Positions 13,201 to 24,863 of a DNA stretch of 64,000 nt are shown in pieces. The notes beneath the pieces were generated by a model. That model worked only from the letters and a program-made list of their open reading frames with translations. It did no database searches and was not told the DNA's origin. Both the position numbers and the translations under genes were made by a program. Origin of the DNA: Acanthaster planci (lineage: Eukaryota; Echinodermata; Asteroidea; Valvatida; Acanthasteridae); contig NW_019091463.1 of NCBI RefSeq assembly GCF_001949145.1, positions 475,729 to 539,728 of the forward strand, read 5' to 3'. Within the stretch, counting starts at the first letter, position 1, and each line of letters opens with the position of its first letter.

Positions 13201-16200
13201 TTTGTTTCATGGCTGTTTACTCAACATGGAGCCTTAAGACAGTAAGTGCTTAAACTGAAAGTTTTGTTCAACTGACTGTATGCACAAAATTAATGAGGTC
13301 AGTGCACGGATTTCCCAGCTTGTTTGGGGTATTTATCATGATCCCCTGCGCTGCGCACGTGATCTTGTGTGCTGTACGCTCAGGGCCTACGTGTATCTAC
13401 CTTCGCTGATTTCCTTGCCAGCGTTAGCGTAACGTAATTCGCGTACAGGCCTGGTTTCCAAGCTAGCCAGGCCAAGGGTGGTTCCTGTATATATGTAAAT
13501 ATGTGCTGTATGACTCCTTCGGCCTGTGTGGCAGGAACCAGATACACGTAGACATAACGTGGGCAGTAACAGAGTGAGTGTCACCGGCACCGTGTACCCA
13601 TACCGACAAATTATATTAGCCGCGCACGTTTGTGTGACGTATCAACACTTGCGCATGCTTTGAATGACAATTATTTGCCAAAAATACATCTTTAGGCACA
13701 TCATTGGAAATGACCTTTCATCGTTTGCAAATGATGGACTGTACTTTTAATAGGACTAACAGATATGAAAACAGTAGAGATCTTTGTGTATGCCAACTTG
13801 CCATGTCATGCTTCATTCTCATTCCTAGACATTTCATGTCCCAACTCTTTCAAATCATCCTCTGTTTTCACTGACCCATGTTAGCCAAGGTTCTCTTCAT
13901 GCTATTAATTTTCTTGGTATTTTGGCCATTTAGTTTGTTTCCAACTCATATCTGTATCTCTGGCTTTCTTTTTTTCTTCTGGTCTGCTTTGTCACAGTCA
14001 GCTTGTGTAAGCAGTGTACTCGATACTGCTCAGTCCTGTACACTCACAGTACTGCAGTGCACGCAATTTCTTAATCCATCATTTGACTGCGTGGCTACAA
14101 ATCATTAAATAATTCTTGCCTTGGAAAAAAATATTTTGTATCAGAACCCCCCCCAAATCTGAACCGTTCGAAAATAAATGTGCATGGCATGACCACAATT
14201 ATGGCTCTGAAATCTTGCAACTACTGGTGGGACCTGAAAGGACATGCCCATCATTCCCACCCGCAGCTTTTTCCCGCCTCCAACAAACACCTTCTCTTAC
14301 TTTGTATATGTGACCAAAATGAATCATCCTTCTGTTTGTTGACGGCGCATTTTCATACATCTCCTCTGTCATTACTCCGTAGCTTTCAAGTTTTAGGTGT
14401 TCCTCTAAATAAACCGCTTGAAAGTCTCACCTCGGTGAGTGACTTCCTTGCTTGTTTTCCTGTAATTTTTATTCTTTGTTTCCTCCCTATCCTCAAGCCA
14501 TTGACCACTCACACCCAAACCTGTTGACACCTTCATCTCCATACTCATCATTTTAAAGCTGCAAGCTGCATTCATTAGTATTAAATACGCTTAAAACCCT
14601 AAAATCTAAGTTCCAAAACAAACATGATTGAGACCTCACCTTCCAGTACTGTGTTCATTGGGTCTTCCTCATATTTCTGGGGTTGACGTGTTGCATTCCT
14701 ACGTGACAGGTACATTAGTTGTGTGCAGGAACAAAAGAGGGGGCTATGCACCCAGTACATGTACATGTCGCTTAATGAGCGAGGACACTTGGATGATCAA
14801 AGTGAGACACACTGTACACTTGTGTGGCTGTTGTTTTGCACAATGTGAACCAAAGGTCACCAGCAAACCTGAACATGTTACATAACATGCTGTTCACGCA
14901 TCATGTATGTGTTTGCCAGTGGAATGCACTTTGTGGAGGGGATGATGTTGTACCTGTATATGAGTTTCAAAACGCATTCCTGGATGCAACCCACTGTATT
15001 CCCGGGCAAAGCATTTCTAAACTGTGCGATTGGGATCGCTGTTAGAAGTCTTAACCTGAAGGATGCGAATAGGTGAAGAGTGTGGTGCAGTCGGGTGATC
15101 TGAGCGATGGTCACAGAACTGCTTTCTGGCTGCAAATAGATGATGATTTGCATTGAAATTTTAACCAAAAAAAAGAAGAAAAAGCAGGGTCATAATTAAC
15201 ACTTCAGGATAGGATAGCAACATTATTGCAGGGCAGCCCACCTTCCTGGAACCTTGCATGCAGAACACTGGCTGATGAGCACACTCTTTTTTTTTAAGTT
15301 CCCATCTGGTGCTTCAGTCTGGTATTGTGAGTTCAGTGATTTGTCCAAATAAACAGCGGACATTTCAGGCCAAAATGCTGCATGCATTAAGACTGATGGA
15401 CTTTTAGCACCTTCACCTGGCAGCCAAGAAATTAAGACATTGGCAAGGTGCAAACCTGTGTCGTATTCACACGTATCTACAGCCGACAACATATGAAAAT
15501 GAGGTGGCCTTATTTTCCTTTCAACTCCACTTGAAATACCCTGTTGTCGTGTGGTGTTGGTTGAAAAATGCTGTGAGGCTTTGTTAGAACAAGGTTATTT
15601 TTTCTTCAAGTTTCAAAGTAGCAGCCTTGCTATGTCAAACTGCCTGTTTCATTTAAAGATCACAATAAAAACATATTCATGTTTGCATGAAATTCTCCTG
15701 AAAAAGCCCGTCTTGAAAAGTGACTTGTCTTAACAGTTTTTGCAAGTTCACTTCCAAGTCCAATTTGTGAACTATCTTGCATAAGCAGACCGTTAAAATA
15801 CATGTACATGTATTGTTCATGTATTCAACATAGTGCATGTTCACCCATCTTTCATTTGAAAGGTTGTAAATATTTTAAGCATTTTTATATCACAATTGGC
15901 TCACTTTTGCTGCAGCCATGTTCTCGCTCAGTCACATCTTCGTTCTTTTGCTTCAACCCATTTTCCATCGCAAAGGTTTTTGCTTGCCTGTTTATTTTTG
16001 CCCATCTGCCCTTTTGTTGTCTTGCTATCTTTTTGATAGGTGACATTTTTGTAAAAGACATTCTATTGGAGTTTTAGCCAACTTTCATAATAGGCATAGT
16101 AAAGTCTAAATCACATTTTTATTGTTTTGATGTCAGTACAATCCACAGCCTCCCAGAATGAACAAAAATAATTATACACTGGCTTTGTTGATTGAGAATT

Positions 16201-16406
16201 TCACTGTATAAGTAAACGTTTATTTATTGTCTTAATTTTCTCGAACTTATTCTCAGAAAAACTCCCTTTGGTAAATAGTGCTTTCTTTTCTGTGTTTCCT
16301 TTATTTCACTGGAGGTTTGGGAATGACCAATTTTGGCTCTGCTACCACGGGCAAGCCGCTTCAGCTTCAGAAACCTCCCAGCAAGTTCAGGAAGGGAACC
16401 AGGTAG
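4268..16406 (+). CDS. NUP58: Nucleoporin NUP58 (p58/p45, formerly NUPL1), complete, 11 exons, 611 aa
   Basis: Exons: 4268-4353, 4841-4974, 5725-5898, 6857-7070, 7513-7578, 8104-8358, 8748-8866, 9400-9482, 10922-11120, 11633-12046, 16315-16406. All have GT/AG borders and matching phases, and they sum to 612 codons including TAG. Human NUP58 is about 600 residues. Residues 1 to about 205 are an FG-repeat region (MAASGGFSFGG; FSFGGT, FSLGGT). Residues about 205-440 are the helical Nup54-Nup58 assembly segment (LPPEINETVTSFK, QFEEQMHLCRQQIEQ, LNFRRVYHGETDNVF). Residues about 444-590 are a second FG and Gly-Leu-Gly region. The C-terminus GKPLQLQKPP matches the family's basic tail. The protein forms the central channel with NUP54 and NUP62. 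The final 4.3-kb intron could hide another small exon. The start codon has no alternative upstream. Confidence 0.93.
5946..6140. mobile_element. Short inverted-repeat element, diverged copy (family with GTAGTTGAGTCC ends)
   Basis: This part of NUP58 intron 3 matches the copies at 42912, 43881 and 55311. It has ATTGTAGTCC near the left, then GGTCCATCACAGGTCC. In the middle is CATTTGAATAGCTAGT, and near the right is GGACTTGTAAAGGACTCAA. It is the most diverged of the recognised copies and its ends are approximate. Confidence 0.4.
11707..11900 (+). repeat. Coding Gly-Leu-Gly low-complexity repeat in NUP58 exon 10
   Basis: Imperfect 9-18-base units encode successive GLGGG, GLGTG and GFGTG motifs (about residues 468-533 of the protein). 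The frame stays open and codon third positions vary. It is therefore part of the FG-type disordered tail rather than a satellite interrupting the gene. Such tracts change length readily by slippage. Confidence 0.7.
13381..13640. other. CpG-rich segment with a 12-bp inverted repeat inside NUP58 intron 10
   Basis: This stretch is richer in CG dinucleotides than the surrounding AT-rich intron. CTACGTGTATCT (about 13386) is exactly complementary to AGATACACGTAG (about 13541). No convincing reading frame is present. It could be an inserted element or an internal regulatory region. The rest of intron 10 (12047-16314) shows nothing I recognise. Confidence 0.3.
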
Positions 16407-18274
16407 AGGAAACCAAAGGAGTCAAGGCTTTGCATCTCTATACAGTTGAAGTCCTTGCTCATGTATGATACATCCTCACTCATGTGATACGCCCTCAGTT
16501 CTGTGCTTGTCACATCCCAGGATTTAGTAGTCAGTGTTCAATAGACATCAAAGTAAATCAGAGATGGCAGATTTGCATACAGTAAGAGCCATGCCAGGAG
16601 CCTCTGAAAGTGTGGACATGGACCGTTTCCAGTTCATTGCAGTATTTCTGTGCGCATGTACTGAACAACTGATTTGGACAAGTTTTCTAATAATGTCGGG
16701 GTGCACTTTTACATAGCGTGGTCATCTTACCGCACCTTGACTACAGGTGCTGCTGCAGTCAGCAGCAAAATTATACCTTTCCAGTCCCAGGTTTTGTGCA
16801 AAATAGTTTGCTGTACATGTTAATAAAGAATAAAATTTTCTCTCAAGTTCACCAGCCCTTCAAAGAATTCTGCTTTCACCTTGGAATTGTCCTGTAATGT
16901 GAACCCTGTGGTATTTTTTTTGACAGCAACCTGACTTGGCCTCCCCAGTTTTGAAGTTTTTGAAAGGGTGTTGCATGGCATACATTGGGCATCTTGTCAT
17001 TATTTTGATGATGTGCTTTTAATATACATTATTGGGTGGTTGTTGGTAATAGATTAAGCCTCCTCTGCATGTGTTACCGATGGTGAGGTCTTTAAGGTTT
17101 TGTTGTATTTCACTTGAGGCTTTTTTTGCTAGTTGAGATTAATACCACAACTGCTTACGTTGACCTTCCTGTGCTAAGCTGATGAAATGCCATGCCATGA
17201 GTAATGTTTAGTTTCTCTTTCTTTGTATTCGTAAACAGAATCTTATCAATACATCTGTACAAAAGACACAAGTCTTGTTGGTTTCTTGCTTTAGAGAGTG
17301 ATTTATTTTAGTTTCGTTTATGTTCTAATGAGACTAGGGTGTAGAATCTATACCTCTTGACAGACACCATATTTGGCTCAAACTTATTAATTTATGATCA
17401 TTTGATTTATAACTTCTGGTCGCTTAAATAGTACCCTTGATAAAAAACCAAGTGAGAAGAAATACCCTCATTTCACTGTATTTAATACAAGGCTTGTGTA
17501 GCCTCAAGTGAAAATAAAAATCACTCATACACACATTAGTGCACAATTTACATTTATACAAGACATTTAGTTAAAACTTTCAACAGCTTGCATGTCTTTT
17601 CCAACAACTCGCAGACCAAGGAGAAAGAAATGACGTTGACATTTTGTCCTTTGGATAGTTGGAAACTCCAGTGAACACTTGAAACTCTACTTAGCCATAG
17701 CCAGATGTAACAGAAGCTGTATGGAGAGCAGTGTTACAGGCTCAACAGTGAAAATGAATGATTTTGTTACACTTCCTTTGAATAGCTTTGATTTGGCTTG
17801 CAGCTTATGACTATGATGGACTTGACAATGACACTGTAGTGTAAACTGGCCTAAGCAGTGTACATGGACAGATGAAATAACAGTACCAATGTAACTGTAC
17901 ATTGGTTAGAATCCAGGTTTAGTGAATACGCACTTAACTGAAAGTAAGAAAAACATTCACACAGCCTGAGCCTATATTTAAAAACTGCAGCTCTTGGTCA
18001 ACAACTTCAATATTTCTCATACCAAGGTGGTTTTTTTTCGTGTAATGGAGCCTTTGCTTCCATCAAACAGTCAAGCCATACACTCCCACCTGAACACAGC
18101 CACAGTGACAATGGCAGGTGCTAGTTATTTTGAGGCATGCAGTCATTTCTGTTGAAGCAAGATGATTCAACAACAGCTGACTAAATGGCAACACAGAGAC
18201 GGAGATTGGTGCAACAGAATCCAGCCATCCAGCACGAAAGCATCGACATGAAAGAGCGGAAACAATTTCTCTTT
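16407..18274. other. NUP58 3' UTR and intergenic spacer to TXNDC9
   Basis: Two overlapping-tandem AATAAA signals (16822-16827 and 16829-16834) lie about 420 bases after the NUP58 stop and probably end its transcript. The remainder separates the convergent 3' ends of NUP58 and TXNDC9. Around 17770-17850 there is a weak match (TTTGAATAGCTT, GATGGACTTGACAATG) to the inverted-repeat element family described at 42912. No gene is seen. Confidence 0.5.
16822..16834 (+). terminator. Tandem polyadenylation signals for NUP58
   Basis: AATAAAGAATAAA contains two canonical AATAAA hexamers seven bases apart. It is followed by a T-rich stretch at 16835-16845. It is the first canonical hexamer after the NUP58 stop codon in the correct orientation. 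Confidence 0.6.
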
Positions 18275-19202
18275 CTACTCAAGATCTGAGTCCGAGTCGT
18301 CGTCGTAGCCACTCCTGATTGTCTTTTTCTTCTGCGGTCCCAGCAGCGACTTCTTGCCGCCGGAGTTTCCGGCGACAGGAGGCTCTGACAGGTTCCCACT
18401 GTACTTGATCATGTCAGCGCAGCCCAGACGCCACTCCAGCATCTCTGTGGGGAAGTCATCTGTACCTCCCAGGTCATCAAAACTATTCCATGAAGAGAAG
18501 ATGGGGTTTTAAGCACCTTGGAATAATTCAATCAATGTCTGAATAAAAAACTGAAAATCTGAGTCCCTTCTTTGGGGAACGAGCACATCAAAATTTGATG
18601 TTAAAGCTGGAAGTTAACCAATAACAACAGTTTTATTCAAAAATCAAGAGATCAGTTGGTTCATTTCTTTAATCAAATGAAATTACTATGTACACAGTGC
18701 TGTCAGAATTTGCATGTTTAACATCAAAGAATTTTAAGATGCCCACTTACCCGACAATGTAGTCCTTGGTTTTGCCGCCCATCACCAGGGCTATCGTCGG
18801 GATGACGACTATCCGCAGCCTCTGTGCCAGGAAGGGGCTCTTCTCTGCATTGATCTTCAGGAAGCGCGTCTCCAGGTGCTTGCCCGCCAGGATCTGCAGG
18901 TGCTTGTCCACAATCTTGCAGCGGAAGGCGCTGTCACGGTAGAAGTGGACGACGACCCGCTCGCTCTTCTTGCACTGCTCGAAGAAGGCCTTCTCATCAG
19001 GCAGCTCCTCATAGCTGCCGTGGTGGGCTGCCAGCCACTCCTGCCGCTGTTGCTGCTCCTTCTTCATGGCGTCCAGCCGCCGCTGGCGCAGCAGCTCCAT
19101 CTCCTCCTCATCCATGTTGTCAAGACGATGAAGCTCTGCATCCACCTGCTCCTCCACGATCTCTGCTGCCTTGAGAATTTGTTGCTGCAATGCTTGCTCC
19201 AT
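18275..19202 (-). CDS. TXNDC9: Thioredoxin domain-containing protein 9 (PHLP3), complete, 219 aa
   Basis: Coding exon 1 is 18751-19202 and coding exon 2 is 18275-18482. They join as YIVG/FDDLGG and give 219 residues; human TXNDC9 has 226. Residues about 1-70 are an acidic and basic helical region (LHRLDNMDEEEMELLRQRR). The phosducin-like thioredoxin fold follows with VVVHFYRDSAFRCKIVDKHL, LETRFLKINAEKSPFL and IVVIPTIALVMGGKT. As in the family, the redox CxxC is absent: only FRCKI remains, so it is not a disulfide reductase. The tail IRSGYDDDSDSDLE is the acidic C-terminus seen in orthologues. The family binds the CCT/TRiC chaperonin and modulates actin and tubulin folding. A CAG acceptor just upstream of the leader (leader top about 19245) implies a non-coding first exon farther upstream. 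Confidence 0.93.
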
Positions 19203-19245
19203 GATTTGGGTTTTTCAGTAGGTGCACCTTAGTTCCAAAAATGAT

Positions 19246-21449
19246 CTGAAAAAAAAATTAAAGGAAAACTGAAATTCTTTTTGTAAAAAAAAAGTTGACC
19301 TAGATTAATTTCCAAGTAACAATTCAATTCCTCAGTTCAAAAGTTCTTATTCTGGGCAAAAGGGATGATACAGCCAGACGGGCCTCCATTCAACACAATT
19401 TTGAAATCCACCATGTCTGGAGTTTGCTTTTAAGTAGAACTACATTTGTATGGTAGTTTCTAGAAAAGCCAGAACGAGGAGCTCCATAATTCTAGGGGCA
19501 ACAGTGAATCACAAAGGATAATCTCACCAAAAAGACATACAAGGCTACAAACTCCCCAGGAGTTTTGTATAAATGATGGAAAGAGTTCCCATAGACTATA
19601 TGGACAAAACTTGGTGCCCATGTGCACAAACTTGAGACTTGTCTGATAAATTGTGTTTTCCAAGTACATGTAAATGCTTTGGGAATTTTCTCGGCTAAAC
19701 TTCACTTCTTGGGATGTGTTATCACTTTTTGACGGCTGTTATTAGTGTTATAACATTTTAAGGGAAAATTAGTGTTGTCTATAGGCCTAGGCCTATATCA
19801 TATATGGAACTCTTCCCTACATGACGACTGACATGATTGATGTTGCATGATCCCCCATTTCAAAACAGTAGATCACAATCTCTCTACCAATCTGATGCCA
19901 GAAATCCAGTACATGTTGTGTACCTCCCACTTCGAGAAACTCAAAGGCACACCGGGTGCCTTCAAAATTACTAATGTAGAAACTAGGCCTAGCCTAGCCT
20001 GTAGGCCTAGCATGTTTCATGTTAGTGAAGAAAAGTATCATATCATCATATTCGGCCGCTAGTCCGAAATGTCCAAGTAAGTAACTTGCACTCTTGCGAC
20101 CATGTCCAAATGTTAAAAAACGCGATCTGCAGGGTTCAAGTTACTCGGAGTACTACCACTACCAGTGACTACATATAAGCATAGTTAGCAGGATAAATGA
20201 AGCGTCCGGAAACTGGTCAGGTAAAAAGTACCATAAACCATGCAGCCTAGGCTTGGGAGGGCCGACACTGATGTAAACGTTCATGAATGAAGTTAGACCT
20301 AAAAATCCAATTAAAATCAAAAATCTTTTTGAAAACTAAAATACGCATTTACACATGTTACAATAAATATACACTACCCTTGTTGAAGTTTGATACTCAC
20401 AAAGTTAATAAATTATTTGAGTAAATTATTGGTTGATTAAGTGTTGCTTTACATGCGCATTGTACAAATTACAAACACGACCGACTTCCGATTAATCGTA
20501 ACCAAGATGAGCTTTCAAAGACTTTTCTTGATTGGCTGTTCTCTTAAGCGTACCATTTACTGTCCAATCAAATAAATGCTTGGAAAATTGAGTAATCATC
20601 TGGTTCCCCGTAACATCTCCGACGGGGTACTCTATTAGTACTAGATGGAGTCAGTGGAATAAGACTGTATCCAACGTTCAGAATTCTAGATGGCGCTAGT
20701 CAACTTTAACGGCGCTATCCGCCGCTATCCAACTCTACATAGGTTGGAATAATAGTAAATCCGTCAACCTGGGAGAACTTACGATTACACTGGTCTGAAG
20801 TTTCACGATTACGTTGAATTTGTCTATATTTATACTTATCAATCAACATGTTGTTATTAATAAACTGACTTGGATCGGGTAGGAGCTGTGGAGCTATGAT
20901 GGATTTAAGTGAAAATAACAATACATTTACATGTAGATGCAAAGAAAGGCACATGAAGACTTAATGTCCAATCTAATTTCATAGCCTACGGTACACTGTG
21001 TATTCATCGTACTATAATGCACAAAGCAAACTTTATAACACTTGATGAATACTGGTCGCTGGAAAAGTCGAAGCTTATATAGGCCTACGTAGCAAAGCAG
21101 CAAAGCTGGTTGGAGTAAACAAATTTTATGTGAAGTTAAGCTCAAAGACGGAACTAAGCCAAGTGAAGTTAATGAAGACTCAGTAGTACTGATGAGACAT
21201 AAGGATACTGAGATTTTCAGTCGCAAATCATTACTGAAATCTAATTGACATTCTCATAATACAGTTTATATGCACTCGACCGATCTGTAGGCTCCCAGTC
21301 TGAGGTTTGGTTCACGGTGATTGAGAGTGTTTAGTGAGGCTGAAACAAGAAGAAAAAAATTTCCTCTTCAGTTGCTAAAGATCTTTCCCCGTTAAGTATT
21401 ATAATAAAAATTTATAACTTAGTCTGACTTCCAGTTTTTAAATTTATTG
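19246..21449. other. TXNDC9 upstream region and spacer to the KCTD/LIM gene
   Basis: This contains the 5' intron and presumed promoter of TXNDC9, then intergenic DNA running to the 3' end of the next minus-strand gene. Short AGGCCTAGGCCTA-type runs occur near 19785 and 19985. No reading frame here resembles a known protein, and no RNA gene is recognised. Confidence 0.4.
21443..21448 (-). terminator. Possible polyadenylation signal of the KCTD/LIM gene
   Basis: AATAAA on the minus strand begins one base after the TAA stop codon. That is unusually close, so a later signal may be used instead. Confidence 0.3.
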
Positions 21450-23249
21450 TTACAATGACCACTGTTCAACATTTAAGAAATCCTTAAAGCTTTTTGGAAC
21501 ATCCGCTACTCTGCCAGTTCCCGTGAATGCATCTGCTGACAATCTTCTTGACATTTGACGAGTGGCGCTCTCTCCACTAGCAACAGGAGGCAAGAGAGAG
21601 AACTTCGGCAACTTCAGTCCCGTGGCTTTTGCAATTTCAGTTCCTGTACTGTTGTCCATTTTATCATCGAAGTCGTGGATTCCTTTCAACACTGGACTTG
21701 GCGGCCGCTTGGGCAGTCGGGTCTCACAGACGAAAACGACAGACGCTGTCTTTCGCACTTCGAATTGTGATCCGGTTTGCGAAGACGGTACAGTTTGATT
21801 CTGGCGCGATTTGCCGGTTCCGTTGGCGACGGCAGTCTCGTCTGGTACCGCATCGCATAGAATATCTTGGCATCGTAGGCAAAGGTGACATTTGTGGCAC
21901 CAACCTTCGAGTCCGACGATTGGGTCGTCTGCTACACAAACTTTGCGTCGACACTGCAGGCACGTGGCTCGGAACAAAGCGGGACCTAAAGCAAAAGAGA
22001 AAGTGTAAAGTGATGCATAAAAATGTTGCACAGTGTAGTATGCCCACTGGTATTTGACAACGCTTGGAAATTTCATAAGCCTCGCCTGTAGCCTAAGGAA
22101 TATACATCTTGCTGTACAATAACCTAATTACAACGTACTTAGCAGCGAAAACTGAAATGTAGCCGGCTAAGGGACATCGTAGTCATCACTCTATCATTCA
22201 AGCCTTCCTTTTGAGTTCAGTTTTCTGATATCAGTCGACTTATATCCCCAAAACAAAAGCGGCCGGCTTTTACTCGTCGTATTTCTAGAATAAAGTAAGG
22301 ATTTTTTGGGGTTTAGTTATTATTCAATTTGAAGGATATGACTTCGAATAAAATTCGGAGTTTTTTTTTTATTTCGAAATTTGCGATTTTTTGAAAAATG
22401 GGAAATTTGGGAAAGTTAAAATAAAGGAACAAATTTAAAATGTCGAGAAATGTCAGAGACAGATTGGAAAAAAATTTGCCTGTTGCCACTAGGTCTCTTG
22501 AAACGTCCTCTTCTTAAAAAAAATTATCAGTTCCGGTATAAAATAATAATTGTTTTTCTGGGCCTCTGGGGGTGGCTAATTCCGCGCCTCACAGGTGACA
22601 GAACCGTCTGTAATGATAGACGTATATAATTATTATCATCATCATCAGACTCACGCTTTGAATGAGGCATTTCGTAGTCAAACAAGTGATCGACTTCACA
22701 ATAGCACGTCCCACTTCCAGGAACTTTGGTGTAACATCGGATGTTACTGGTCCTAATAACGTCGTACACATTGTGATGTAGGCGACCCTTGTCCATAGCC
22801 ATCTCGGTGATGGTTACATTTTCAATTCTCACTGAGTTCGGCCCGAGTCTCTTCACCTCGAAAAACTCCCTTACGGCCCTCTCGACCTCCGCATGCATCC
22901 GGTAGAATTTGATCTCAGACAGGAGAAACGCCTCGGTGATGTGCTCGGGCACCGCGACGACCTTCCCGTATCGGCCGTAGTTCAGTAGCACTCGCAGGGC
23001 GTCCGCGTCTCTGTCGATCCGGTAGACGCCATCTGAGGGAGACGCGTCCTTAGACACGTCGTCGTCGTTTGTCTCGTCGTGGTCCAACAGGAGGGAGAAA
23101 AATTCACTCCGGAGTCTTTCCAGGCTGGCCCTTGTGGTCTCGAGCATGGTACCGCCCAGGTTGAACTTTAGCCACTGCGATTTATCGAAGATATCTTGGG
23201 CGGGAAAATGCTGGGAGTCGGCCGGCAACTCTTGGTTATCTTGCGCCAT
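21450..23249 (-). CDS. KCTD-type BTB/T1 protein with a C-terminal half-LIM zinc finger, 376 aa
   Basis: Exon 1 (22655-23249) starts MAQDNQELPA and carries a BTB/T1 domain at about residues 26-125. Its marks are WLKFNLGGTMLETTRASL, DGVYRIDRDADALRVLLNYG and ITEAFLLSEIKFYRM, the signature of the KCTD and Kv-channel tetramerisation family. A strong donor (AAGC/GTGAGT) splits a codon after base 1. Exon 2 (21450-21985) follows a TTTAG acceptor and restores it, giving HSK-R-PALFRATCLQC. Exon 2 encodes C207-x2-C210-x17-C228-x2-C231-x2-C234-x2-C237, the first half of a LIM domain. The usual His is Cys (GWCHKCHLC), and the second zinc knuckle is missing. The last 130 residues are Ser/Pro-rich with RRLSADAF, a possible basophilic kinase site. 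KCTD proteins often act as cullin-3 adaptors or G-protein regulators; the role here is unknown. If the splice is wrong, these are two separate loci. Confidence 0.7.
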
Positions 23250-24863
23250 TTTGTGTGGAGAGTCATATTTTTACGTATGTGCATTCTCTGTAAATAAAAT
23301 TGACAGAGGTTATGACTTAACTAGATAAATTTGTTGTTAGGGGGATTTTTGTAGTAAAATGCATCGTCAACTCGAATTGCAATAAACACAGTCACAAAGC
23401 TCATGGGAGGGTCGATCAGTGTTTCCTTGGCTAAAAATAAACCATCACAAAATGATATAGGTCTCACTTTTGAGACTCACTAAACCGCGTTTTGTTCTTT
23501 CAAGAAATTCACTTACTTTCAGTGCATCTTAAAGTCCTATAGCGCGCGTTGAAGAATTGCAACTTTAGCGTGATAGGTATTGCTTACTCGATGGCAGGTG
23601 CCGAAAGAAAAATCGTCCAGCGCCGTGATGCAAGTAGCTGTCACATTAAAATAGTTCCATTTATAGAACATGTAATTAATCATTCATGAGTTCGTGCCAC
23701 TTGTGGGGCCAACACGAAGAGGCATATTAGGTGCGATCGATCAGGACATAATAGGACAATCTTAGAGAGGAATTTAGGGCATAAATGGCCGAATCAATAA
23801 CGAGCGTGACAAATGACCCCCTCGATCTGGTTTGTCAAAATGTCATCCAGAACACTGCAGCCTAATCGCTGCTCCCCGCTCGAAAACTGCACCATACTAC
23901 ATGTATGTCCAGAATGTGTGATTATCAAGGGCTGTGCTAAATAACGGTGCTGTTGGTGATTAATGTAAATTATACGCATTCTTTACAGATATATCTAATC
24001 CCGTGCGCATAGCTTCGTGTTACTGGTTTCTTTGTAATTTATTTCCAATCAAGAATCAAGAACTGGTTTGATGAAATATCGAGTTTTAAAATAAAGTTGC
24101 CAAACTTCACAGACTTCGCCCACAGAACGCTGTACACACTCCTCAGTAATGACAATGGATTTCTCCTAACGTTTAACTCTTTAGAAAGTGCACTAAATCC
24201 AAATCATACTAACCTGTCATTAAAGTGTAATTACGCATGTCGGAAGCGTGAACTCTTGAATATTGCCATATATTCATAATCGGTGCTCATGAGATATCTT
24301 TGAAGAATTGAAAATGCGCTCTTTGAAAATTAATTAACGGTTTAATACTTTATTTACGGAATAACAAAGCAAGCACTGTTTAATTTTACGAAGTTAGGCT
24401 TCAAGAGCGTCATCATTGTTTGCTGAGTTAAAACGAAATTGAACGACAGTCACTAATCATGTCAGACTAGAAGTACATAGCGCCCTTAACCTGTTAGGAG
24501 AATTTTTTTTTTCTTGCTTAAGTCCCAAACTTCACACTTTTATCGCAGTACATTGTAATTTTATTTCGGTCTTTACAACTGTGCGTTTTATTCAGAGTGC
24601 TGCCAAAGTAATTAAATTTAAAGTAATTCCCCAAATAGTCGGCTTACTCATTATATGCAGTTAAAACAAGATTCAGATTAACTCGTAGTGTTAAAATTTT
24701 ATGAAAATGACTCTTAATTGTAAAATATCCTACTGAAAATTTCCAGTGGCCTGAGAGCGTTTGAAAATTGAAATACCATTCTCATTATTATGCCGTGGTA
24801 TAAGTTTCAAGCCATCCCAAAATCCCATCTGTAATTTGTCACAACGTAGATTAAATCTTTGTT
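23250..24863. other. Intergenic spacer between KCTD/LIM gene and carboxypeptidase
   Basis: This spacer holds the presumed promoter of the KCTD/LIM gene and the 3' UTR of the carboxypeptidase. On the minus strand an AATAAA at 24560-24565 lies about 300 bases past the carboxypeptidase stop and is a plausible polyadenylation signal. No other gene or repeat is recognised. Confidence 0.4.

Noticed and set aside
22527-22654. Read-through C-terminus of the KCTD exon to its own stop
   Set aside because: The strong in-frame GTGAGT donor and the phase-matched LIM exon are more gene-like. Read-through remains a possible isoform.
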